A stretch of DNA of 64,000 nt, taken from positions 23,151-87,150 of the forward strand of contig JAEUHR010000040.1 of the NCBI GenBank assembly GCA_016794425.1, in the 5' to 3' direction. This DNA is from Planctomycetota bacterium (GTDB taxonomy: Bacteria > Planctomycetota > UBA1135 > UBA2386). Below, one piece after another: positions 40,979 through 47,994 of the stretch. Position 1 is the stretch's first letter; every line of letters starts with the position of its first letter. The notes beneath the pieces are model-generated. The model saw only the letters and a program-made list of their open reading frames with translations, ran no database searches and was not told the origin of the DNA. The position numbers and the translations under genes were made by a program.

Positions 40979-41155
40979 CTAGCGAGGTGATTGGCGCAAC
41001 GACAGTGGTGTCGCCGTTACGTCGCCCAGCGCTTCGGCACCCAATTCGCGCGCCGGCCCGTCGTAGCGCTTGTCGATGGCGTCGCTCTCGTTCAAGGCCT
41101 CTACCTCGCGTTCGTATGTCACGGCTTCCTGCCACGTCACGATGAAGCGCCTCAC
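40979..41155 (-). CDS. Small protein of unknown function (58 aa)
   Basis: A short frame starting at GTG 41155, preceded by GAGGTGA four bases upstream, a good ribosome-binding site; five further codons to a GTG at 41170 are also open. The sequence RRFIVTWQEAVTYEREVEALNESDAI reads as a beta-hairpin followed by a helix, in the style of small accessory proteins with a V-x-V-E-A pattern such as DpnD/PcfM-like proteins, but the match is only impressionistic. It lies 120 bases upstream of the DUF2075 gene on the same strand in the same less-biased patch. The bases between 41156 and 41318 hold nothing else I can support. Confidence 0.5.
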   Translation of the reverse strand: MRRFIVTWQEAVTYEREVEALNESDAIDKRYDGPARELGAEALGDVTATPLSLRQSPR

Positions 41156-41318
41156 GTCGTCACCTCGCACATGTTGGTAAGGCCAGCGCGCAAGGAACGG
41201 CGAAGAGCGCGAGTGATAGATGGCGAATCATGAATCGGCCTCCTGCTTGGTTGAGAGGTCTCGCGCATGCTCGGTGGGGACAGCACGATCTGGTTGGTGT
41301 CGCGCAGACCACTCGAGG

Positions 41319-41465
41319 CTACTCGCTCGCCGGAAACACGTGCCGTGCGATTGCCACTTGGTCGAGCAGGCGAACGGGAAAAGGCCAGTTGGCCCGCGCC
41401 TTCGGTTCGCCGCGAAGAACGAACGTGAGGAACGCGTCAACGGCTGGCGAGGGCGAGTCGCTCAC
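41319..41465 (-). CDS. Possible 48-aa coupled ORF after the FAD subunit
   Basis: GTG at 41463-41465 overlaps the stop of the upstream FAD-subunit gene as GTGA, the junction type used repeatedly in this window, and opens a 48-residue frame with sensible composition (AVDAFLTFVLRGEPKARANW, then RLLDQVAIARHVF). There is no family match I recognise. It could be a small subunit-associated peptide, the remnant of a longer gene, or a chance extension of an alternative frame of the FAD-subunit gene. Confidence 0.35.
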   Translation of the reverse strand: MSDSPSPAVDAFLTFVLRGEPKARANWPFPVRLLDQVAIARHVFPASE

Positions 41466-42442
41466 CGACAGGCGGCGATCGCGCGTGCGACGTAGACCGG
41501 CGCGACCTTCCGGCGCCAGTAGACGTCCTGATCGGTGTTGTCCATCGTGCGCGCGGGCTTCATCGCGGCGGCACCCGCCGCAGCGATCACCTCGTCGGTC
41601 AGCTTCTGCCCGACGAGCAGCTTCTCGGTCTCGACGGCCGGGATCGCGTACGAGCCCGCACCACCGAGCCGCACGTTCGCCTTCGTGACGACGCCGGCCG
41701 CGTCGAACCACAGGCACACGCCGACGCCGAGGATCGGGAAGTCGAACGTGTCGCGGCGTCGCAGCTTCAGGTAGCTCGCCTTCCAGCCGACCGGCGGCGG
41801 CAGGAACAGCCGCGTCAGCAGTTCTTCCGGCTTCTTGGTCAGGTACTGGATGCCGTCGTCGCGGTAGAGATCGGTCGCGCGCAGGCGGCGCGGGCCGTCC
41901 TTGCCGACCAGTTCGACGTCGCATTCCATCGCGCAGACCACCGGCACGGTGTCCGAGCTCTGCACGGCCCAGCAGCGCGGCGAACCCGGCGCGACCCAGC
42001 AGATCGCGCCGTCCTTCTTCATGCAGAAGTCGATCGACTCGCGCCACTCGTGCGTCTGGTCGTAGTAGGTGCAGCGCGTGTCGAGCAGCAGGTTGCCGCC
42101 GATCGTGCCCATGTTGCGCAGCAGCGGCGTGCTGATCTCGCGGACCGCGTGCGCGAACGCCGGATGGTGCTGCTTCAGGTGCGGGTGGTGCTCGAGCTGC
42201 GACAGCTTCGCCAGCGCGCCGATGCGCACGCCGCCCTGCGGGTGCACTTCGACCTGGTCGAGGCCGGGGATGTCCTGCAGCGAGATGACCTGCGTCGGCG
42301 TCTGCTGCCGGCGCTTCATGTTCGGATAGAGATCGGTGCCGCCGGCGACGAACATCGCCTCCCGGCCGTGCTCGCACGCGAGCGCGACGGCCTGTTCGGC
42401 GGTCTTCGGGCGGTGGTAGGTGAACGTCGGCAGTCGCAGCAT
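41462..42442 (-). CDS. hcrB: Molybdenum hydroxylase FAD subunit with 4Fe-4S insert, HcrB-like
   Basis: A 326-residue FAD-binding subunit of the xanthine oxidase family: TFTYHRPKTAEQAVALACEHG, FVAGGTDLYPNMKRR (FAD site), RNMGTIGGNLLLDTR (second FAD site). After the second site comes an insert with four cysteines, Cys124, Cys140, Cys148 and Cys157 (RCTYYDQ, DFCMKKDG, ICWVAP, PRCWAV). From memory, the 4-hydroxybenzoyl-CoA reductase beta subunit of Thauera binds an extra 4Fe-4S cluster through Cys122, 138, 146 and 155, which is the same spacing of 16, 8 and 9. Ordinary xanthine or CO dehydrogenase FAD subunits lack this insert. The protein therefore probably conducts low-potential electrons through FAD to the Mo site. 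The start ATG 42442 lies 10 bases after the large-subunit stop. The symbol is by analogy. Confidence 0.82.
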   Translation of the reverse strand: MLRLPTFTYHRPKTAEQAVALACEHGREAMFVAGGTDLYPNMKRRQQTPTQVISLQDIPGLDQVEVHPQGGVRIGALAKLSQLEHHPHLKQHHPAFAHAVREISTPLLRNMGTIGGNLLLDTRCTYYDQTHEWRESIDFCMKKDGAICWVAPGSPRCWAVQSSDTVPVVCAMECDVELVGKDGPRRLRATDLYRDDGIQYLTKKPEELLTRLFLPPPVGWKASYLKLRRRDTFDFPILGVGVCLWFDAAGVVTKANVRLGGAGSYAIPAVETEKLLVGQKLTDEVIAAAGAAAMKPARTMDNTDQDVYWRRKVAPVYVARAIAACR

Positions 42443-42452
42443 CGTGAAGCTC

Positions 42453-44993
42453 CTACTTCGCCGCCTTCTTCTCGCGCTTGGGTTCGTTCCACGCCGTGCC
42501 GTCGCCACCCTGCCACGGCGTCTTGATCTTCAGTGAGTCGCCGAAGTCGACCGCCGGGATGCCTTCGGGGCCGTTGTCGGGCCCGAAGCGCGCCTCCTTG
42601 CCTGCCTGCTTGGCGAGCAGCGCCGCGTGCACCTTCTCGAACGAGACCGGGATCTCGTCGACGCGCACGCCGACCGCATCGAAGATCGCGTTGGCAACCG
42701 CCGGCATCATCGGCAGCAGCGGGCCCTGGCCGACCTCCTTGGCGCCGAACGGGCCGTTCTTGTCCGGGTCCTCGACCACGTAGGTGACGACCTCCGGCAT
42801 GTCGAACGTGACCGGGCTCTTGTACTCGAGCAGCGAGGGGATCTTGTGCACGAAGATGCGGTTGCCTTTGTGCACGCGATCGCGGTAGGCCATCTCCTCC
42901 ATCATCGCCTCGCCGAGGCCCATGTAGACGGAGCCCTCGATCTGCCCCATCGCGACCGCGGCGTTCAGCGCGCGGCCGATGTCGTGCGCCATCCAGACCT
43001 TCGGCACCGTGTAGACGCCGGTCTCGATGTCGACCTCGACCTCGACCACCGCGGCCGAGTACGAGTAGCTCGGGCTCGGACCGACGCCGCCGCCGCGGAA
43101 CTTCGCGGCCGCGGGCGGCGGCGAGTAGCTGCCGACGGTGCCGATCGTGCCGTGCCTGGCTTCGGCGGCGCAGACGGCCTCCTGCCACGTCATGCCCTTC
43201 TGCGGCTCCTCGCTGTCGAACACGCGGCCGTCGGCGAACACGAGCCGCCCCGCCGGCACCGAGAGCTTCGCCGCGACGCCGGCGGCGACGATGTCGCGCG
43301 CGCGTTCGGCCGCCTGCATCGCCGCATTGCCGGTCATCACCGTGACGCGCGAGCTGTAGCTGCCGAGGTCGACCGGCGTCAGGTCGGTGTCGCTGGTCAC
43401 GACCTTGATGCCGAGCGGGTCGATGCCGAGCACCTCGCCGATGATCCAGCCGAGCACGCTGTCGCTGCCCTGACCGATGTCGGTGCTGCCGCAGAACGCG
43501 GTCACGAGGCCGCTGCGGTCGAGCTTCAGCTGCACACCGGAGTGCGGCATGCCGTTCCAGTAGATCGGCAGACCGGCGCCGCTGAGGTAGCTGCTGCAGG
43601 CGAGACCGAGGCCGCGGTACTTGCCGTTCGGCTGTCGCCCGAGCTTGCCGCGGCGCTGCTTCCAGCCCGAGCCGGCGACGACCTTCTCGATGCAGGTGCC
43701 GAGCCCCATCGACCCGATGCGCAGGAAGTTCGCGGTCAGCGAGTCGCGCGGCGCGAGGTTGTCGAGGCGCATCTGCGCCGGATCGAGCCCGAGGTCGCAG
43801 GCGATCTTGTCGAGCTGCACTTCGAGCGCGAAGCGCGGCTGCGGCGTGCCGTGCCCGCGCTTGGGCCCGCACGGCGCCTTGTTGGTGAAGAAGCGTGCGC
43901 CGCGGAAGTGGTAGTTCTCGACCGCGTAGGTCACCGTCTGCAGCGCCCCGGTGTAGAAGGTGCTGGCCGTGCCGTACGAGCCGTAGGCGCCACCGTCGAG
44001 GAAGCTGTGGAAGTCGAGCGCCGTGATGCGCCCCGTCTTCGTGACGCCGATCCTGCTGCGCATCAGCACCGGGTGGCGACCGCGGTGGCAGAAGAACACT
44101 TCCTCGCGCGTCAGCGCGATCTTGACCGGCCGACCGGTCAGCATCGACATCTTCGCGGCGGCGATCTCGTGGTTGAACGGGTCGCTCTTGCCGCCGAAGC
44201 CGCCGCCGTTCGGGCAGGCGACGACACGGATGTGGTGCGCCGGCAGCGGGTGCAGCACGCGCGCCAGCGCCTTGTGCAGGTAGTGCGGCGTCTGCGTCGA
44301 CGACCAGACGGTCAGCTTGCCGTCCTTGTCGAAGTGCGCGAGCGTCGCGTGCTGCTCCATCGGCAGGTGCGTGTTGCCTTCGAAGAAGAACGTGTCCTCG
44401 CGCGTGTGCGCGGCGCGCGCGAAGCCGTCGGCGAGGTCGCCGAACTCGAGGTTCTCGAGCCGGTGGATGTTGCCGCGCACGCCGTAGTCGTGCAGCCGCG
44501 GCTCCGGGTTGGCGGCGGCTTCGTGCACGCCGCCGATCGTGCGCAGTTCGCGGTACTCGACCTCGACCAGGCGGCACGCGTTCCACGCGATCTCCTCTTC
44601 GGTCGCGGCGATCGCGACCACCGGATCGCCGACGAACCGCACGCGGTCGGGGCACAGCGCGTGTTCGTCCTGGCTCACCGGCAGGATGCCGAACGGGATC
44701 GGCATGTCCCTGCCGGTCAGGATGCCCTTGACCCCCGGCAGCGCCGCGGCCTTCGCCGTGTCGATGCGCACGATCTCGGCGTGCGCGACGGTGCTGCGCA
44801 GCAGCTTCATGTGCAGCATGCGCGGCAGCGACAGGTCGTCGGCGAACCGCGTCAGGCCGCTGACCTTGCTGCGCGCGTCGACCTTGCGGATCGGCTTGCC
44901 GATGTGCTGCAGATCCTCCCGCTTCGCGTCGTGGCGCCACGGCGCGTCGGTGCGGCCCTGCGGTGAACGCACGCCCGGATCGTCAAGAACCAT
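42453..44993 (-). CDS. hcrA: Molybdenum-binding large subunit, HcrA/xanthine-dehydrogenase family
   Basis: An 846-residue aldehyde oxidase/xanthine dehydrogenase large subunit. The N-terminal ald_Xan_dh_C hammerhead runs to about residue 160 (DARSKVSGLTRFADDL, ALPGVKGILTGRDMP). The Moco domain has GGGFGGKSDPFNHEI, FCGSTDIGQGSDSVLGWII and, near the C-terminus, GPFGAKEVGQGPLLPM with the conserved active-site Glu. Cys and Gln near the pterin are in the expected order. In this family the substrate may be a purine, aldehyde, CO, an aromatic CoA-thioester or an N-heterocycle; the partner FAD subunit points to the 4-hydroxybenzoyl-CoA reductase branch. The end is Lys-rich (PKREKKAAK). It overlaps the small Fe-S subunit gene by 11 bases. 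Confidence 0.88.
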   Translation of the reverse strand: MVLDDPGVRSPQGRTDAPWRHDAKREDLQHIGKPIRKVDARSKVSGLTRFADDLSLPRMLHMKLLRSTVAHAEIVRIDTAKAAALPGVKGILTGRDMPIPFGILPVSQDEHALCPDRVRFVGDPVVAIAATEEEIAWNACRLVEVEYRELRTIGGVHEAAANPEPRLHDYGVRGNIHRLENLEFGDLADGFARAAHTREDTFFFEGNTHLPMEQHATLAHFDKDGKLTVWSSTQTPHYLHKALARVLHPLPAHHIRVVACPNGGGFGGKSDPFNHEIAAAKMSMLTGRPVKIALTREEVFFCHRGRHPVLMRSRIGVTKTGRITALDFHSFLDGGAYGSYGTASTFYTGALQTVTYAVENYHFRGARFFTNKAPCGPKRGHGTPQPRFALEVQLDKIACDLGLDPAQMRLDNLAPRDSLTANFLRIGSMGLGTCIEKVVAGSGWKQRRGKLGRQPNGKYRGLGLACSSYLSGAGLPIYWNGMPHSGVQLKLDRSGLVTAFCGSTDIGQGSDSVLGWIIGEVLGIDPLGIKVVTSDTDLTPVDLGSYSSRVTVMTGNAAMQAAERARDIVAAGVAAKLSVPAGRLVFADGRVFDSEEPQKGMTWQEAVCAAEARHGTIGTVGSYSPPPAAAKFRGGGVGPSPSYSYSAAVVEVEVDIETGVYTVPKVWMAHDIGRALNAAVAMGQIEGSVYMGLGEAMMEEMAYRDRVHKGNRIFVHKIPSLLEYKSPVTFDMPEVVTYVVEDPDKNGPFGAKEVGQGPLLPMMPAVANAIFDAVGVRVDEIPVSFEKVHAALLAKQAGKEARFGPDNGPEGIPAVDFGDSLKIKTPWQGGDGTAWNEPKREKKAAK

Positions 44994-45504
44994 GGATCGA
45001 CTCCCTGCGTGGTTCGGCCTGTTCGCCGCGGCAGCGCGCGGCGGCGAGTTCGACCGCTTCGAAGATCTTGATGTAGCCGGTGCAGCGACAGAGGTTGCCC
45101 GCGAGGCATTCCTTGATCTCGTCGCGGGTCGGCCGCTGGTTGTCGCGCAGCAGCGCGTCGGCGGCCATCAGCACGCCCGGCGTGCAATAGCCGCACTGCG
45201 CCGCGCCGAGGTCGGCGAACGCGTGCTGCAACGGGCTCAGTTCGGGCCCGTTCGCGAGCCCTTCGACCGTGCGGATCTCCTTGCCGACCGCGTCGACCGC
45301 GAGCACGAGGCAGCTCAGCACCGGCGTGCCGCCGATCTGCACGGTGCAGGCGCCGCACTCGCCGAGTTCGCAGCCGTGTTTGGTGCCGGTGAGGTTCAAC
45401 TCCTCGCGCAGCACTTCCAGCAGGGTCTTGTGCGGCGCGAACGCCACCTCGTGCGGCTCGCCGTTCACGGAGAACGTCGCGAGCACCTTTCCGGGCTCGG
45501 TCAT
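44983..45504 (-). CDS. hcrC: 2Fe-2S small subunit of the molybdenum hydroxylase
   Basis: A 173-residue two-cluster iron-sulfur subunit. The plant-type 2Fe-2S site is HGCELGECGACTV plus the later LSCLVLA Cys. The C-terminal four-helix domain binds the second 2Fe-2S cluster through AAQCGYCTPGVLMAA and NLCRCTGYIKI. It relays electrons between the Mo centre and FAD. The order small (C), large (A), FAD (B) with tight spacing shows a single operon. A TATCGT -10 box sits 10 nt before the ATG, so the operon start is probably leaderless. Confidence 0.93.
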   Translation of the reverse strand: MTEPGKVLATFSVNGEPHEVAFAPHKTLLEVLREELNLTGTKHGCELGECGACTVQIGGTPVLSCLVLAVDAVGKEIRTVEGLANGPELSPLQHAFADLGAAQCGYCTPGVLMAADALLRDNQRPTRDEIKECLAGNLCRCTGYIKIFEAVELAAARCRGEQAEPRRESIHGS

Positions 45505-45514
45505 GGGGGCGAAG

Positions 45515-45520
45515 ACGATA
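45515..45520 (-). promoter_or_regulatory. -10 box TATCGT of the molybdenum hydroxylase operon
   Basis: TATCGT on the minus strand ends 10 nt upstream of the ATG at 45504, inside the 63-base gap after the Gfo/Idh gene stop. No Shine-Dalgarno sequence lies between it and the ATG. Confidence 0.6.
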
Positions 45521-45567
45521 GCCGGCGGCGGCAGGCGGATGAAGCGTGGGCCGCCGGCCGTTCGCGG

Positions 45568-46818
45568 CTACCGGCCCGGCATCGGCACCGGGTCGACCGG
45601 CAGCGGGCCGAACGCGTAGCCCTCCGGGCCGAGCCGCTGGTCCGACTGCAGCGCTTCGTCCCAGGTGACGACGCGTCCGGTGTAGGTCGCCATCCGGCCC
45701 AGGATCGCGGTCAGCGTGCTCTCGGCGACCATCTGGCCCTCGTTCAGCGGTGCGCCGGACCGGATCGACGCGAACAGGTCGTCGTGCTCGGCCTGGTACG
45801 GGTCGTTGTCCTGCCCCTCGAACACCCACGGCTGCTTGCCGGTGATCTGCGCGCGCCCGCCGAGATGCGCTTCGCCGTCGGTGCCGTACAGGTGCTCGGA
45901 CACGTCGCCGTGGCAGCCGTCGATCTGGCGGCACTCCGAGAACAGCCAGGCGCCGTCGCCGTACTCGTACTGCACCGCGTGGTGGTCGTAGATGTGGCCG
46001 TAGGCGAGTTCCGTTCGCACCTGGCGGCCGCCCATGCCGCGCGCGCGGATCGGGTGCGCGCGCAGAGCCCAGTTGACGACGTCGAGGTTGTGCACGTGCT
46101 GCTCGACGATGTGGTCGCCGCTGAGCCACGTGAAGTAGAGCCAGTTGCGCAGCTGCCACTCCATGTCGCTCCATTGCGGCTGCCGCGGGTGCATCCACAG
46201 CCCGCCCATGTTCCAGCTGCAGCGTGCGAACAGGATCCGGCCGAGGTCGCCGCGGTGGATGCGCGTCATCGCTTCGAGGTAGCTGCGCTGGTGGTGCCGC
46301 TGCAGCCCGCTGACGACGGCGAGCCGCTTCTCGCGCGCCAGTTCGGCAGCGGCCAGCACGCGGCGCACACCGGGCGCGTCGACCGCGACCGGCTTCTCGA
46401 GGAACACGTGCTTGCCGGCCGCGACCGCCGCTTCGAACATCGCCGGCCGGAAGTGCGGCGGCGTCGCCAGCACGACGACGTCGATGTCGCTGGCCAGCAG
46501 CCGCTGCCAGGCGTCGAAGCCGACGAAGCAGCGCGCCTCGGGCACGTCGATGCGGCTCGCGATCGCGCTGTCGTCGCGCAGGTCGCGCAGGCTGCCGGCG
46601 AGGTGGTCGGCGAACGCATCCGCCATCGCGACCAGCCGCACCGGACCGTCGGTGCGCAGCGCCTGCGCCACGGCGCCGGTGCCGCGACCGCCGCAGCCGA
46701 TCAGCCCGACCTTCAGCTCGTCGGTGCCGGCGATCCGCGCGCCGAACGACAGCCAGGGTGCGGCCGCGGTGGCGGCGGCAGCGTGTTTCAGGAACGAACG
46801 GCGCGTCGGTCGGGTCAT
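45568..46818 (-). CDS. Tat-exported Gfo/Idh/MocA family oxidoreductase
   Basis: A 416-residue protein from ATG 46818. It opens with a twin-arginine signal (RPTRRSFLKHAAAATAAAP), then the NAD(P)-binding Rossmann domain VGLIGCGGRGTGAVAQAL. The family's EKP motif is present (GKHVFLEKPVAVD). A downstream HNLDVVNWAL segment in the C-terminal domain is typical of planctomycetal Gfo/Idh proteins. It probably oxidises or epimerises a sugar or cyclitol with a tightly held nicotinamide cofactor in the periplasm; the substrate is unknown. It is divergent from the Tat-exported isomerase-like gene at 46899 (80 bases), which suggests joint regulation. Confidence 0.92.
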   Translation of the reverse strand: MTRPTRRSFLKHAAAATAAAPWLSFGARIAGTDELKVGLIGCGGRGTGAVAQALRTDGPVRLVAMADAFADHLAGSLRDLRDDSAIASRIDVPEARCFVGFDAWQRLLASDIDVVVLATPPHFRPAMFEAAVAAGKHVFLEKPVAVDAPGVRRVLAAAELAREKRLAVVSGLQRHHQRSYLEAMTRIHRGDLGRILFARCSWNMGGLWMHPRQPQWSDMEWQLRNWLYFTWLSGDHIVEQHVHNLDVVNWALRAHPIRARGMGGRQVRTELAYGHIYDHHAVQYEYGDGAWLFSECRQIDGCHGDVSEHLYGTDGEAHLGGRAQITGKQPWVFEGQDNDPYQAEHDDLFASIRSGAPLNEGQMVAESTLTAILGRMATYTGRVVTWDEALQSDQRLGPEGYAFGPLPVDPVPMPGR

Positions 46819-46886
46819 GGGCGCACGGCTCCGTCGAGGTCGGGGGCAGATCCGAATCATGGCGCGGACCGACGGACCGCGCGAGC

Positions 46887-46892
46887 TACAGT
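46887..46892 (+). promoter_or_regulatory. -10 box TACAGT, 6 nt before the start codon
   Basis: TACAGT ends 6 nt before the ATG at 46899, with no ribosome-binding site in between. The identical hexamer serves the sugar transferase promoter at 16904-16909. Confidence 0.6.
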
Positions 46893-46898
46893 GCGGCC

Positions 46899-47810
46899 AT
46901 GGACCGCCGCCGCTTCCTCACCACCACCACGACCGCCGCGGCCGCCGCGGCGCTGCCGGCCGCCACCAGCGCCGTCGCCCACCGCGCACCGCGCGGCGGC
47001 GACCCGTTCCGGATGAAGTACGCGCCGCACTTCGGCATGTTCGAGCACCACGCGCCCGACCTGCTCGACCAGCTGCAGTTCGCGCACGACGAGGGCTTCC
47101 GCGCCTGGGAGGACAACGGCATGGCCGGCCGTTCGACCGAGGAGCAGGAGCGCATCGCGAAGAAGATGGCGCAGCTCGGCATCGAGATGGGCGTGTTCGT
47201 CGCGCACGCCGACTTCGGTGCGCCGACGTTCGCTTCGGGCAAGCGCGAGCACCAGGAGCGCGTGCTCGCCGAGATCACCGCCGCCGTCGAGGTCGGCAAG
47301 CGCGTGCACGCGAAGTGGTGCACGGTCGTGCCCGGCACGATCGATCCGCGCCAGGAACCCGGCTTCCAGACCGCGAACTGCATCGACCTGCTGCGGCGCT
47401 GCGCCGACGTCTGCGCGAAGTCGGGGCTGGTCATGGTGCTCGAGCCGCTGAACTTCCGCGACCACCCGTCGCTGTTCCTGACCAAGATCGCGCAGGGCTA
47501 CCAGATCTGCCGCGCCGTCGCGCACCCGTGCTGCAAGCTGCTCGACGACCTCTACCACCAGCAGGTGCAGGAGGGGAACCTGATCCCCAACCTCGACCGC
47601 GCCTGGGACGAGATCGCCTACTTCCAGATCGGCGACAACCCGGGCCGCAACGAACCCGGCACCGGCGAGGTCAACTACCGCAACGTGTTCGGGCACCTGC
47701 ACCGGAAGGGCTTCGCCGGCGTGCTCGGCATGGAGCACGGCAATGCCGGGGACGGCCACGAAGGTGAGCGCGCGCTGATCGACGCCTACCGCGCCGCCGA
47801 CTCGTTCTGA
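46899..47810 (+). CDS. Tat-exported hydroxypyruvate isomerase-like TIM-barrel protein
   Basis: A 303-residue protein. A twin-arginine-like signal (MDRRRFLTTTTTAAAA) is followed by a xylose-isomerase-like TIM barrel: APHFGMFEHHAPDLLDQL, GFRAWEDNGM, GVFVAHADFG, and metal ligands in VMVLEPLNFRDHP, FQIGDNPGRNEPGTGEVNY and GVLGMEHGN. The order Glu, Asp/His, Glu and the DNPGR-x-EPGTGE string match hydroxypyruvate isomerase (Hyi) relatives. Exported versions beside Gfo/Idh oxidoreductases are common in Planctomycetota and are thought to act on sugars. The start ATG is supported by the -10 box 6 nt upstream. Confidence 0.92.
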   Translation: MDRRRFLTTTTTAAAAAALPAATSAVAHRAPRGGDPFRMKYAPHFGMFEHHAPDLLDQLQFAHDEGFRAWEDNGMAGRSTEEQERIAKKMAQLGIEMGVFVAHADFGAPTFASGKREHQERVLAEITAAVEVGKRVHAKWCTVVPGTIDPRQEPGFQTANCIDLLRRCADVCAKSGLVMVLEPLNFRDHPSLFLTKIAQGYQICRAVAHPCCKLLDDLYHQQVQEGNLIPNLDRAWDEIAYFQIGDNPGRNEPGTGEVNYRNVFGHLHRKGFAGVLGMEHGNAGDGHEGERALIDAYRAADSF

Positions 47811-47994
47811 CCGCCAACGGCGCCGCCGCCGCCCGTTTCCCGACGGCGCGCCGCCCCACCGGCGGCACGCGACGGACCATCGCCACGCCGCGGGGCTCGT
47901 CCACCGCGGCGCCGGCGGGTACACCTGCGGCATCGGTGTTGCATGCACCGCCGCCGCGCCGCTGCGACGGGAAGGGGATCCGACCGGTACCGCC

